Positions 1 through 12,400 of a DNA stretch of 64,000 nt are shown here, piece after piece. The notes beneath the pieces are model-generated. The model ran no database searches. It saw only the letters and a program-made list of their open reading frames with translations, and had not been told where the DNA came from. A program made the position numbers and the translations under genes. The DNA lies in contig OX465596.1 of NCBI GenBank assembly GCA_950022295.1, forward strand, positions 7,006,001 through 7,070,000, in the 5' to 3' direction. How positions within the stretch are numbered: position 1 is the stretch's first letter; the number at the start of each line of letters is the position of its first letter. The DNA comes from Bromus sterilis. Its lineage: Eukaryota > Streptophyta > Magnoliopsida > Poales > Poaceae.

Positions 1-1600
1 CAGTTTATTCCATGTCTTGTTTCTCATGTCTTTTCAATTTACCTCGAGGCCTCATTGAACAACTCAACAAGATGGTTCGGCAGTTTTGGTGGGGCAGCAA
101 GGATGGTGCCTGCAAGGCTGCATGGGTGTCCGGCATATGACAAAACCTAAGCACAAGGGAGTCTTGGCTTCAGAGATTTCGAGCTTTTCAATCTATCACT
201 CCTAGCCTCATGGAGATTACTCACTTGTCCTGACTCTTATGTGCTCGTGTTTTGAAGGCCGTATACTACCCCTGGAGGATTGGAAATGGAAAGACCACTA
301 GCATTTGGGGCCATAATTGGATCCCAAAGAACATTAATCTGGTGGGGGGGGGGGGGGGGCTAATTGATGCATCTTCTTCGGTATGGAGAGTATAGGTTTT
401 GGAGGAAAATTTCCTGCCAGCGGATGTCTCCGAAATCCTGAGGATAGCTAGGCGTTGAATTTTGATAAGATTTTTTTTCGTCAAATCTTGTTATTGCATG
501 CTCTCGGATACGGTTCAACGCAGAACGGACTGGCATACTCTCGGATACGGTTCAACGCAGAACAGACTGGCTGGAAGCCTGGCCTGGACACTCAGAACTG
601 GAAGCTGAAGCAAATGGCTGGCAATCTATCTGGAAGGTTAAAGTTCCTGGAAAAATTAGGCACTTTCTATGGTGCCTAGGCAAACAATCGATCCCTACGG
701 AGGACGTGAGAAATAAACGCAACATGGCGGCTACAGATGCGTGCCAAATCCGCGGTATGCCGGATTCATGAAGACACTCTTTGATCGAATGCTCGAGCTC
801 GCGTTGTGTATGGACGCTGATGGATGATGATGTTGTTGAGCACATGATGGTGACACATGAGAGCAATGTGAAACAATGGATTTTTGCTCTATTTGCCTCT
901 GTGAAGCATGATGAGTTGATTAGGGTTGTTGTCACCCTATGGACAATCTGACACGCGCGGCGAAAATTAATACATGAGGATGTCCAACAAAGCCCATTGG
1001 CCACACATATGTTTGTTCAACGCTTCATCGGGGAACTTGCAGCAGTTTTCCTAGTCAGTCAAGGCCGGCCTCAAGCAACATCGGGAAGAAGGGCACATGC
1101 GATAACATCTCAAGGTGGGCCAGGAGCTACGGTGTTACGCCTAGCGGGAGGATCGATGAGATCGGGTGGGGGTGGAGCAGCAGCGACAATTGCACGGGAC
1201 AATCAAGGCCACTACCTTGGCTCCTCATCGCTGGTGGTGTGTGGAGTGGATTATGCACTTTGTCTGGTTGCGTTGGCGTGCAGAGAAGCCCAAGCCCTTG
1301 CCCAAGATCTATTGTTATAAGACATAGTGATTGTATGTGAGGAATGGAGCATAATCGACGATATCAAATCAGGAAATGAAGGTCGACATGGAGTGATCAC
1401 CAATGAAATTAAGTCTAGAACTGCTTTTCTCAATTCTTGTCATTTTATTTTTGAGAAAAGGACTGTCAGTAGGAGGCTTTTTAAAGTAGTTAAGTTTAGT
1501 TCTTCTTTAGATTCTGGCAGGCATGTTTGGTTGATTAACCCGCATGACCCGGTTTGTATTCTGTTGGTTCTAAACCCTAAGGATTAAAGTTGTTTTTACC
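1..1600 (+). mobile_element. Degenerate L1-type LINE, 3' part of ORF2
   Basis: Translating the + strand with several frame changes gives peptides typical of the region after the reverse transcriptase in plant LINEs: GFRDFELFNLSLLAS, then VYYPWRIGNGKTTSIWG and a zinc-binding-like stretch further on. Stop codons and frameshifts are frequent, and a G homopolymer of about 18 bases lies near 343-360, so the element cannot be active. The reverse-transcriptase core would lie left of the window. The end near 1600 is set by loss of LINE-like coding character and an A-rich stretch, and is approximate. The sequence around 455-680 contains a short local duplication (CTCTCGGATACGGTTCAACG occurs twice, about 40 bp apart). 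Confidence 0.6.
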
Positions 1601-1712
1601 GCTAAAAAACCCTGGTTCGTGATCTTTTATAATTCCAAAAAAGAAAAAACATGCTTCCTCCAGTGTTTCACTAGTGATGCAGAACAACAGAAGGAACAAT
1701 ATATATAAGATA

Positions 1713-1810
1713 TACTTCATCTGATCCTTAATAAGGGTCGTTTATTTTATATTAATTTAGTATAAACTTTATATTAAAAAAATAATATTTATTATGGATC
1801 GGAGAAAGTA
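1713..1810. mobile_element. Stowaway-like MITE (degraded)
   Basis: The segment begins TACTTCATCTGATCC and ends with the near-inverse GGATCGGAGAAAGTA, bounded by TA on both sides, about 98 bp long and AT-rich inside. These are the hallmarks of Tc1/Mariner-derived Stowaway MITEs of grasses. The terminal repeats have several mismatches, so the copy is old. Confidence 0.7.
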
Positions 1811-2044
1811 ACATTTAAGTGTTGTTTTGTCATTACTCGTATAAAGCACAGTTTCAGTATGTATGAAGCTTCACACACAAATAGCATTTTATATATTACT
1901 CCCTCTATTCCTTTTCACAAAGTGTATTTATTTTTTCAAAAATTAAATAACTGTATGTTTGATTTAAAAAAAAGTCAATATCTATAAAAGAAAATTTTAA
2001 TATAATTTAATTCATTATGGCAAGTAGTTTCATATTTTATCTAC

Positions 2045-2142
2045 TACTCCCTCTGATCCATAATAAATGTCGCTTATCTAGAACACAATTTATATTAGCT
2101 TAGTACAAAATGTATGACACTTATTATGGATCGGAGGGAGTA
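2045..2142. mobile_element. Stowaway MITE
   Basis: A 98-bp element with ends TACTCCCTCTGATCCATAA and TTATGGATCGGAGGGAGTA, which are near-perfect inverted repeats with a TA target duplication. The whole element can fold as a hairpin. It is better preserved than the neighbour at 1713-1810. Confidence 0.85.
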
Positions 2143-2517
2143 CATATTTGCAGATGTTGATATTTTCTTCTACAGTCTTGATCAAACATTTAAATGGTTT
2201 ATTTGCACGGAAAACAATACATCTTATATTATGGATCGGAAGAAGTATTAAAATAATAATTCTGCATACAGATCTAAATGTATAACTGTGAATCTCATCA
2301 TACTCCTAAATATATACTTCCATATGTGACGGAAAAAAGACAACTACATATATAAAATTTTGGGCAAATTTTTGCTCTTTTTTGTGTAACTTACAAATCA
2401 CTATATTTTAGTTTTGCAGTGAACACAAACAAGTTTTCAAATATAAATTTTAAAAAATTCATTTTTATTATTTTTTGAAATGTACATTTTGATTTTTTTT
2501 TCAAATAACGGGACTCC

Positions 2518-2981
2518 ATGAAGCCCGTGGCCGTGCTCCGTACTTCCGTAGTAACTTCGTACCCTGACTACCCGAGATCACTGTTCTCTTGTCACCCTCT
2601 CGCTCGTTCCCGCGCCGCCGGTAACACCACCGGAATCCGCCACCCGGCCGCCCGCATCGCGCCGTCGCGCCGCTCATGGGCGATCCCTTCTACGGCGGCG
2701 TTCGGAGGAGAGCGTTGGCGCCTGCCCGCATCCCGCCAGCGGCCGCGGCGGCTGTCCTTTCCGTTCGCGCGCTCGACGTGTTCGAGGAAATGCCTCACGG
2801 CGGAATCCGGGCAGGGTCCACGCGCAGGTGGTGGCCTGGGCGCACCCATCGACGTCGGCGATCTCCACATCCCAGCAGCGTCCCTTCGAGTGGCGGAGGA
2901 CTGATGTCGTGGGCTCATCCTACCCGCGGGCCTCCCCTGGCCCTGGCGGCTCACCCCCACCGGTCCGCAGCACGTACGCGG
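2518..2981 (+). other. GC-rich leader exon of NLR1 (unit 1)
   Basis: This GC-rich block is related to 28505-28998 and 38240-38701, which lie about 0.8 kb upstream of the NLR2 and NLR3 start codons. Shared landmarks are the GTGTTCGAGGAAATGCC-type motif, the GGGCAGG...CCACG motif and the CTGATGTCRTGG motif near the 3' end. In units 2 and 3 the block ends at CACAG|GTAAAG, a good splice donor; here the equivalent position reads ACGCGG|GTAATT. I infer a 5' untranslated first exon. Open frames exist on both strands, but none continues in frame into the NLR start codon. About 6.4 kb of intron, mostly transposon, now separates it from the NLR1 coding exon. Confidence 0.5.
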
Positions 2982-2984
2982 GTA

Positions 2985-4447
2985 ATTCGGGTGGTGTGGT
3001 TAACAATCTCACCGGAGGGGTGAAAAAGTTGGACAAAACTGGTACCACAATACAGTGCGGCATCATGGACTTTCAACCAATCCATGCCCAGAATGAGGTC
3101 TATGGTGGAAGACTTCAGGAGGATGGGGGAAGCAAGGAACTCAATTCCTTCAATTTCGACGATGGTTTTGGGCACTATCTTGGAGGTGTGGCAATGGCCT
3201 ATCGGAGTGCGGACAACCATCGGTGGATCCATATTTTCTACCATGAAGTTATGCGACAATGCAAATGCTTCAGACATGAATGAATGCGATGCTCCTGTAT
3301 CAAATAAAACAGTAGCAGGTACTGAATTAACAAGAAGGGTACCCATCACGGTAGCAGGTTGCTCCTGAGCTTCTTCGACATTAATGTTGTAAGCATGTCC
3401 GCGAGTGTGAGCGGAAGACCCAGTGTTATAGTTGGGGGTCCTGTTGCTGCCACGGCCATTTCCACAGCCAGCAGGGTGAACTACCAGTTGATTCTGTCGC
3501 TGAGGGCAGTCTCTGGAAAAGTGACCTGACTGATGGCACTTGAAGCATAGGCCATCTTGAGGACGGAGGGGTGCAGTCTCAGTCTTCGGCTGTCTCGGCG
3601 GGGGCGGAGGCAGACGAGGTGCAACATACGACGGCCTTGGTGCAGGGGCAGTTGGACGCATCAGACTGTGTGGAAGCCAAACGCGTTGTTTCTGTGCTGT
3701 GCCCGAAGATGAGCCAGCCTCACGGGGGCGCTTCGACGAACCACCAAACTTCAGCTGAGCGGTCTCAAGAGTGATAGTCTGGTTCACCATGGTGGCGAAG
3801 TCGGGGAAGACGTGAAAAGCCAGTGCAAGCTGGAGATCTGGGTTGAGCCCATCACGGAACTTCTCTTGCCTACTTGCATCATTTGGGAGGTCACTTGCAG
3901 CATAGCGGGAGAGGCGGAGGAATTCCCTCTGGTATGCCTCGACGGTTTTGTTGCCCTGAACGAGGTTGCGGAACTCGGCCTTCATACGGTTCATAATCGC
4001 CTGGGGGACATAACGAGCACGGAAGGTAGCCTTGAAGTCATTCCAGGTGACGACAGTCCCTTCAGCTAGCGAGCCCTTGTAAGTGTCCCACCACTGAGCA
4101 GCGGGACCACGCAGGAAATAGGACGCGAAGTTGACGTAATCAGCAGCGCTCACATTAGCGAACTCCAACTGACGAGTGATATCACGAAGCCAATCATCGG
4201 CATCCAGCGGCTGTTCAGGCTGGTGGAAGAGAGGGGGGTTGAGACGCATGAAATCCCGCAGAGTAACCATAGGCGGATGGTTCTGGTGCTGGTTCTGGTT
4301 CTGATTCTGGTTCTGGAGCTGATCTATGACTCCTTGCATAAACACTTGGTTCATCTGAAACCGCTGCATCATCGCGGCCATGTAGTCTGGCGGCGGAGGT
4401 GGACCGTTGGCACCGCGACCACGACCACGACCACCACGACCAGCCAT
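2985..4447 (-). pseudogene. Gypsy gag-protease polyprotein, 3' truncated
   Basis: The frame starts at an ATG (4447) giving a Gly/Arg-rich and poly-Pro N-terminus (MAGRGGRGRGRGANGPPPPP), followed by a Retrotrans_gag domain with the WW..YKGSL and YQREFLRLSRYA segments. A CCHC zinc knuckle CFKCHQSGHFSRDC follows, then an aspartic protease with the active site FDTGASHSF and the flap/C-terminal segment LILGMDWL. Gag packages element RNA and the protease matures the polyprotein. The frame runs into NLR1 leader sequence around 2985, so the reverse transcriptase that normally follows is absent. The 45 codons upstream of 4447 are open but look like leader. Coding sequence otherwise appears uninterrupted, so the insertion is probably not ancient. 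Confidence 0.8.
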
Positions 4448-5083
4448 CCTGCTAGAATTTAACAGGGGTATTTCAGCGATGAACATTTTAACGAGATGCC
4501 AGAAACGAGTAATAGGTAAAGCGACATCAAGGGGGAGGTGCGGATATATAGGAGTAGTCATATAAGACATACACATCCACACATAGAATCAATCGAGAAT
4601 CGGGCAGTGTAACGTCGTAGAAATTAAGGAAAAAGGACACACTAGGCGGCGCGCAGACCGCGGTAAGGATTACACGACGCGACATAGATTCCACTATGTC
4701 AATCACGCCGCAAGAAAACTGTTGGCCACAGGAGTAGATGCCAGAGAACGCGCGGCCTGCCCAGAATGAGAATGGGATCCGCGGTCCGGGACCTGGGGTA
4801 GAACTCCTGCGACACGACTCAATCAATAGGGAAGCACCAAAACGCCGGGTGGAATCAAGAGAACGTGATCCTAATGTCAGAGTTTGTAAAACTTACCAGC
4901 AAGGATAAGAGAGCAGGTTCCCAGAGCAAAGGTAAGGAGAAAAGGATCCTAATACCATAGATATCACACGTAGTGACATCGATGTGGGCCCGTAAGCCAA
5001 ATATTAAGTTAGCAAAATAGTTTTTCAAAGTCTAGACTCAACTTCGACCAGGTAGTGGTTGGGTGGCTTCCTACAGGCAGTCG

Positions 5084-5095
5084 GCTCTGATACCA
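5084..5095 (-). other. Primer binding site (initiator tRNA-Met type)
   Basis: On the minus strand the motif TGGTATCAGAGC lies three bases after the LTR end, in the usual position and with complementarity to the 3' end of plant initiator tRNA-Met. It fixes the orientation of the gypsy element and identifies the adjoining 5099-9314 block as its 5' LTR. Confidence 0.9.
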
Positions 5096-5098
5096 ACT

Positions 5099-8000
5099 TG
5101 TGACGCCCCCAAAATCAATCCGTGTACAGTAATCATACACGCAGGGTACACGGCTGAGATTAGGGTGCCACGGTGAGAATATCACAGCACAACACTAAAC
5201 ACAAAAGGATAAACCAATATGTTACAATAAAGGGGGGGTCGCACGGACCCGAATACATAAGTTATACAAGCCATAATATCTGAGTACAGACATAGTTAGT
5301 CAAGTTATGCCTTAAGAAGGCTAGCACACATAACATCAGAGATACAGATCGAAAAGGTAAGGCCTCCTGCCTGGGAGCCTCCGAAACTACTCCTGGTCCT
5401 GGTCAGCGGGGGTCTCAACGTAGAAGTATCCGCCTCCGGGGTACTCCTGCTCCTGGGCTCCAACGTCGACTGCAGCGGCCGATCAGGCAAAACAATAAAG
5501 GAAATAAAGCAGGTGAGTATCTAGTATACCCGCGAGTCTTACGTCCGCTACTAAGCATTATGCATTGTATCAACGGAAAGAAGAGGCTGTATATAGTGGG
5601 CTGCAAGATAGAAATCAGAATAAGGGTAAGAAGCTAGGCCTATCGAAGACTAGCATCTTCCGACGATGTCTTGCAGCATGAGGTAAGAATCAGCCAACAG
5701 TTCATATAAAGCATAAAGTAACAACGAAGCAGAAGTTGCTGCAACATTGTATAATATAAGTTGTAATGATTAACAATAATAATAATGCCTCCGAGTTCAC
5801 CTCCTCGACATCCCCGCGAGGAAGAAAACCCGGAACCACATAGTTTAATAATAATAGTTTCTAGTGGTAAGATCCAGCTTCAGCATAAAGCGTCCTGTTA
5901 CCGTGGACACGGCTATCGATAGATTAATCTTCCCTGCAGGGGTGCACTGGCGTGACTCTACGACGCTCGGATCTCCAGGGTGGCGGGAACCTAGATAGGG
6001 AACGCTCCACCAAAGCTATCCGACACAAAGTAGCCCATCCTTCGGCAATCAACAGAGAGGTCATCCGCCGGACTACATCCTATGTACGCCGGGCTTTGGA
6101 CCCTAACCCAAACGTACTCCTGCACGGTGCGTGACTGGCCGGTGAAGCAAAATCAAAGAAAATACAAATACACCGCTCGAGCAAGAGAAGACAACACCAC
6201 TTCCCGGCAATCAGCCCGCGGTACTGCTGACGTCTGAAGACCCTCGAACGAGACTACGATGCAGGGGAGCCCACACTCATTATCCCACGTGTAGGTAGTG
6301 CGTACAAGCCAAAAGGCTACTCAAGACATCCGCCGAACCATTTAGCATTTTAATTAACCTGCGTGACAACCGTTATCGTTGCCTCGACTTAACCGACCCG
6401 CGGTCAACGACAGCAGTCAGGTCCACCAGTACATCGGTGCCTGCCCTGTCGTCCCACCAAGTCACTGCGGTTACCAACAAGGTGAACCGTCTCCTTACCT
6501 TGTCTCGCGTGTGCTCTTGGTAGAGCTCGACTTTCGTGGTTTGGTAACTCTCGCGAGATACGAGCAGGGGCCAAGCACGCCAGTAATGTCGGTCGTACCC
6601 TCCCTGTCGTTCCCGACGATATACCTCTCGCGGGCACCGTTGGGTCGCCCGACTTCTTACCTTTAAGGACAACCGCTGTGCAGGACCTTATGGCGGCAAG
6701 ACAAAGTCAGCCTCGAGTGGAGTACAAGGATTACTCCTTGATAGCTCACACATGAGGTGACTAGGCATAACCCAGATAGGGGCCTTTGGCGGTGTCTGCT
6801 TTGTACCGTACCTGTGCAATTGTATATATTGTATCCGTGTTCACTCCCCTGAGTGGTCACGGCCCGCTATCTAATCCTAGCTAATATTGCGCAGGGTTCA
6901 CTGCTGAATATATGCATAAATATAATAGGCGGCATAGGATAACGGAAGGTACATCAAGGGGCGACAAAATCAGGCTATGCAATTGAATAGGATTGTAATC
7001 GTAGCAGCAGCAGTAACAATGCCTAGTGCAAGAAAGGTACGGAAAGATAGGCGATATCTGGGGAAGAGAATGGCTCTGCTTGCCTGCAAGCTCGACGGTA
7101 GTAGTAGGGTCGTCGACGAAGTAGTCGTACTCAGCAGCGGTGTAGTCGACGACAGCAGCGGGGTCTACCGGAGATTAAGGGGGAAAGAAACAGTAAATAC
7201 ACAGCAAGCATATACAAACAGATGCATGACATGATAGATGAAATGTTAACGGTGTTCTAACGCAGTGCAATGCACGTTGCTCGGAACGGAAATTCATCTG
7301 AGGATGAACTACCGGCTCCGGGTGATTACCGGACATGGTGTACGGAGGGGGGGAGGATCAAGCCGGAGGTGTCGTGGGTACCGGACAAACATAAGGGGGG
7401 TGTATCCGTGCTATTTGATCTATTCCGAACAACATTCGTGTTCGGAATAAATTCATCCGGGCACTCTAACAGTACCGGACAATTTATCGGACAGACGGTC
7501 CGGAGGGGGAATGTTCGACGTTCGTGGTGTTAGAGGGGTGTGATAGACATACAGGTAGCGTATTCGTATTTGTTATATTTTTCTGATCAATTTTCATGTA
7601 TAAAGTTTTTGAATCCGAGTTACGGTTTAAAAGTTATTGAATTTCAAAGTTTTAAATCATTTAAATGATTTTCTGAATTTCCTTTTATTATTTATCCAAC
7701 ATTATCCAGAATAGTGAATTTGACTGGTCAAACCTGACCAGTGGGTCCCACTGGTCAGTCCCACTGGTCAGTTACACATTTTATAATTTAATTTCATTTA
7801 AATCTAATTATCAGTGGGGCCTACATGTAAGTGACTTAGTTAGTCTCAATTAATTAATTTAATTAGTTAACAGGTGTGGGTCCCATGTGTCATTCACAGT
7901 AGATTAACTTAACAGTTTAATTTAAATAAAAGGCCATGGGGGCCCACATGTCATACAGTGGGGGGGGGGGTTTCTAATCGGTTTTAATTAGCAAGGTAAT

Positions 8001-9314
8001 TAGAGGGGGGGGGTTATTAGGGGGTTGCCCCCGGTTTAACCGTGCACGTGCCCGTGCATGCGCCCGTGCCGGGGCAGAGCACGGCGAGGCCACGACGTGG
8101 CGAACGGCGGGGAGCAGAGGGGCGCGGCGAAGGTGGGGGGGGGTGCTCCAGGCGTGGCCACGGGGAGGAGCTACGGCGGCGGATCGAGACGGGGAAGGGG
8201 TGGAACGGGTGCGGCGGCTCACAGTGATGGCGAACCGGCCCGCGGGGAAGGCTGGGGCGGTGCGGACTCGCCGGAATCCCCGCCGGGGCGCGGCAGCTGT
8301 GCGGAGGGGCGGAGCCCGATTCGTCGACGTGCGGCGCGTCCCAGTGCCGATTGCTAGCGCGTGCGGACGAGGTAGTCGTCGGCGAAGCCCCTGGACACGG
8401 CGAGGAGGTGGATGGGCTCCGGTGGCCGCGCGTTCCGGCGAGGTCCGCCCGCGGTGGTGCTCTGGTGGTCACGGGATCGAGCGGGCGAGGAACGGGGCGA
8501 GCTCGGGGGGAATGGAGGAGGGGGAGAGGAGTGAGCAGAGAGAGGGGGGGGGGGGGTCGTCCTTATCTCCATGGGGGGGCAGGTGAGGAGGGGGAGCAGG
8601 TGGGGAGGGGGGCCAAGGCGCCCGTGGCCTCTCTGCCTGGCGCGTGCGGCATGGGGGGGGGAGGGGAGTTGGTGGAGAAGAGATGGGGGAGAGAGAAAGG
8701 AGGTGGGGGGAGCTGGGCCCGGGGTGGGCCGTCGCCTTAGGCGAAATTTAGCATTCTTCCATTTTCTTGGCCTTTTCTTTCTGTATTTCCTTTTTGGTAA
8801 TTGTTTTCCAAGCTTAGGCCATTTTTTTAAATGTGTTAGGTGCTCCAATATTAGCATAACATTATATAGCAGTGCCACAAAAGTTTTTGCAGCAAAAGAA
8901 ATTCATTAGGTATTTATTTTAAATATTTAATGCCCAAAGTAAGGGTTTTAACCTACTGTTTAAATTGTTTAGAATTTTCTGTAACTTTAAAAATTACCAA
9001 AGTTGGTCCAACATGATTATAATGATTTTAGGCAATTTACAAAAATAGTTTCATGATTTTTGGAACAACTTTAATTGAGCACTTTTGTTTTAATTTCCAA
9101 TCAAAGAAATTTCAACTAAGGTTTAGTTTCTTGATGAGGGAGATGCATTTGGCTTTGGGATTTGATCCCAAGGGCTCAAGCACATGGTGCATGGGGTGTT
9201 TGATCATGAGCATCACAAAGTTTTATCAGGTACAAGGGAGATCAAACAGTGATAATCCAACAGTGATTATCAACAGTGATGATGATTACTGTTACAGCAA
9301 CTGAGGGTGTTACA
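5099..9314 (-). repeat. Long terminal repeat of the gypsy element (4.2 kb)
   Basis: The 4216-bp LTR aligns by eye over most of its length with the solo LTR at 22274-27040: the same TGTGACGCCCCCAAAATCAA end, the same 6360-6660 and 6960-7530 blocks, the same GC-rich 8040-8740 block and the same TGAGGGTGTTACA end. It is shorter by about 550 bp, mainly through differences equivalent to 23700-23900. Many overlapping frames in the GC-rich block are compositional artefacts. The LTR promoter would drive transcription leftwards, away from NLR1. Confidence 0.85.
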
Positions 9315-9403
9315 CTAACGAATCCATCTGTTGGCTTTCTCCACTGTGGAAGACCTGCTTTTGCTCCTGCCATTACTGAGCTGCCTTAGGTGTGCCGGCA
9401 GAG

Positions 9404-12400
9404 ATGTCGGGGTTGCTTGGCACGGTTGTTGATGCAGCAATAGGATGGCTGGTGGAAAGCATCCTTGGGAGTTTCTTCACTGGACATATGGAATCCTGGA
9501 CTCGTGAAATTGGGCTGGCTGAAGATGTGGAGAAACTTAAATTTCAGATGCGGTATGTGCAGATGGTTCTTGCTGCTGCCAAGGGAAGGAGGATTGACAA
9601 CATGCCTCTGGCTCAGTCACTGGATGATCTCAGAGAGCTGCTTTATGACTCAGAGGATGTGATGGATGAGCTTGAATACTACCGACTCCAGCAGCAGATC
9701 ACAGAAGGTGCTTCATTTTTCTCTACTGTCCCAGTTTATTGCTTCAGTTTCTTTTTATATAGGTGTAATATGTAACCAAGAGTAGCTGAATATCATAGGC
9801 ACCACCCCTCAGATTATCTCTTGCTTAATTGTGATTTTCTCCGAATTCTCAGCTTTTGTTTAACTTTTGGAATAATTATTAGCACTTACTCCCTTCGTTT
9901 CATACTCACTGTCGCTGATATGGATGTATGTAGACTTATTTCAGTGCTAGATGCATCTGTTTCAACGACAGTTAATATGGAACGGAGGGAGTACATGATA
10001 ATATTTGCTCTTGCTTAAGTGACTTTCATTTGCTTGTCCCCAAATAACTGAGTTTTCTTATGCAGGGAAAGGTTTTAGTGCTCATGCTGGTACTAATTGT
10101 GAGGGAAGCTATGTGTCCTCATCTACTCCATCTTTTGTTGTTAAATTAGTACGCAGCGCCACAAGCCAAATAACTGATTGGATCTCACCCGGCAGAAAAA
10201 GGAAACATGAAGAGGATGAGCCAGTTCATTGTAACATGCTGCCTTTTGAGATAAAAGATAGCATTTCTAAGAGGATCAATGTTATAGTTAATCTTCTACA
10301 CAGTAATGGTAATTCTGTGCAGGGGGCTCTTCAGCTTGAGATCTTGCGCCCTATTGCAACATCAAGCAAGAGTAAGAATATTGCCAGGAATGCTCGCATG
10401 ACAACTTCTTTTCCAATTGAACCTAAGGTCTATGGGAGGGATGCAGAGAGAGACAAGATAATAGAGCTGCTGAGAAATGGGAAATCGAGTGATCTTAATG
10501 TTTTGCCGGTGGTTGGCATTGGTGGAATTGGGAAGACGACTCTTGCTAGATATGTATACCATGATAAAAGAATTAAAGGTCATTTCGATTTGCAAATTTG
10601 GGTCTGTGTATCCACTAACTTCGATGTAGCGGAGCTAACACTTGAGATCCTAGAGCATGTATGTGAAGATAGGCCGTATGAGAAAAAAAGCAGCTTGAAT
10701 AAATTGCAGGAGATCCTTTTCGAGAATATTAGAAACAAAAGATTTCTGCTTGTATTGGACGATATGTGGGAAGACAAGGACAGGAGTGGCTGGATTAAAC
10801 TCTTGGCTCCATTGAAAAGTAACCAAGCAAACGGTTGCATGGTACTAGCAACAACCAGAGCAAAATCAGTGGCCAAAATGATAGGAACTATGGATGAAAT
10901 CACATTGGCTGGTCTGGATGAAAAGGAGTTTTGGCTGTTTTTCAAGGCATGTGCATTTCACAATGACAACTACGAGGACCATCCTAGTTTGCAATCTATT
11001 GGGAAACAGATTGCGAAAGCACTAAAAGGCTGCCCACTAGCTGCACGAAGTATTGGTGCACTTCTGAGTACAGATGTTAGCTATCAGCATTGGACGGCTG
11101 TTCGGGACAAATGGAAATCTCTTCAAGAATATGATGATGATATTTTACCCATCTTGAAGCTCAGTTATGACTATCTACCAGTCTACCTTCAGCGCTGTTT
11201 CTCATACTCCTCTTTGTTTCCAGAAGACTACCAGTTTAATGGGAAAGAATTGGTCCATGCTTGGATATCACAAAATTTTGTGCAGTGCAATGATCCTACC
11301 ATAAGATTGGAGGTAACAGGGCACAAATATTTGGAAAGATTAGTGGATATGGGCTTCTTCCAAAAGGATGGCTCACACTATGTTATGCATGACCTAATGC
11401 ATGTATTGGCAAGGATGGTTTCATCAAATGAGTGTGCTACTATAGATGGATTGAAATCTTGGGCAATTCGAGCAAGTGTTCGGCATTTGTCAATCATAAT
11501 TACTGATTATGATAAAGATGAAAATGTCAGCAATTCCAGTGAGAAGTTTTACAAAATACTTCAGAAGGTGTCTTGGCACAAATTGAGGACATTGATGTTG
11601 TTTGGGCGAAGCAGCATAAATTTATTAGGGTCCTTGCGTACTTTATGCAAGGAGGCAAAATGTTTACGGTTGCTAAGTGTAAAAGGTGCTGACATCAGCT
11701 CTATAAGCAGTTTGTTAAATCCACTCCATCTTCGCTATATATCGGCATACACAGTCAACAACCCTGTGTTTCATCAAGCTTTAATAAGATGTTATCACCT
11801 TCAAGTACTGGATGTGTGGATTGCGGGCAATTTTGATGTACCTACCGATATGAATAATCTTGTTAATCTGCGCCATCTTATTGCTTATGAGGAAGTGCAC
11901 AATGCAATAGATTGCGTCGGCGACATGACCTCTCTTCAGGAATTAAAATTCAAGGTTCAAAATACTGGCAGTTTTGAGATAGGACAACTTCAATCCATGA
12001 GTGAGCTTGTATTACTTGGGATTTCTCAACTTGAAAATGTGAAGACTAAAGTAGAGGCAAGGGGCGCCAGGCTGATAGACAAAGAGTATCTTGAAAAGTT
12101 GTCATTGTCATGGGAGGATAGCAGCATGAGTCTTGAACCTGAGACAATAAAAGATGTACTTGAAGGTCTTCAACCACACCAGAACCTCAAAACTCTAGAA
12201 ATAACTGGATATGGTGGCGCTACCTCCCCAACCTGGCTTTCCAGCACTTTCTCACTGCAGATACTTCATCTAGAGAAGTGCAGGGAATGGGAAATTCTTC
12301 AAACTATTGAAATGCCTTCCCTTAGGAAGCTAACATTGACCAGGATGTTTAATTTAATGGAAATCTCAGTTCCTTCCTTGGAAGAGTTGATCTTGATCGA

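Larger units (their letters stand above)
1601..2517. other. AT-rich spacer with MITE remnants, no gene
   Basis: No coding region is supported here. The stretch is strongly AT-rich. It contains two recognisable Stowaway MITEs (listed separately), a one-ended relict beginning near 1898 with a CTCCCTCTATTCC end, and a half element whose GGATCGGAAGAAGTA end lies near 2234-2249. It borders the GC-rich NLR1 leader abruptly at about 2510. It could hold the NLR1 promoter, but no convincing TATA/CAAT arrangement stands out from the AT-rich background. Confidence 0.6.
2985..9314 (-). mobile_element. Truncated long-LTR Ty3/gypsy element inside NLR1 5' intron
   Basis: On the minus strand the order is one long LTR (9314 to 5099), a tRNA-Met-type primer binding site, a leader, then gag and protease (4447 to about 2985), where the element stops. 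Reverse transcriptase, RNase H, integrase and the 3' LTR are all missing. The LTR begins TGTAACACC and ends GTCACA, giving the usual TG...CA ends. The right end lies 90 bp before the NLR1 ATG, and the intron acceptor at 9388-9389 survives. The left junction falls at the NLR1 leader donor. The 3' half of the element together with most of the original 0.8-kb intron was therefore removed by deletion. The 4.2-kb LTR recalls the Sukkula/Erika group of Triticeae long-LTR elements, but that family name is a guess. Confidence 0.85.

Noticed and set aside
343..360. G homopolymer of about 18 bases (and others near 7963, 25309 and 52576)
   Set aside because: Most likely ordinary simple repeats or sequencing slippage; they matter only as possible frameshift errors in the CACTA gene.
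8017..8878. Pro/Arg/Ser-rich open frames
   Set aside because: Same GC-rich LTR block as in the solo LTR, with no domain and no codon structure.
9708..10065. Hidden BED zinc-finger exon between CC and NB-ARC
   Set aside because: The intron is short, AT-rich, partly a MITE, and no Cys/His-spaced frame is present; the same holds for the other paralogs.
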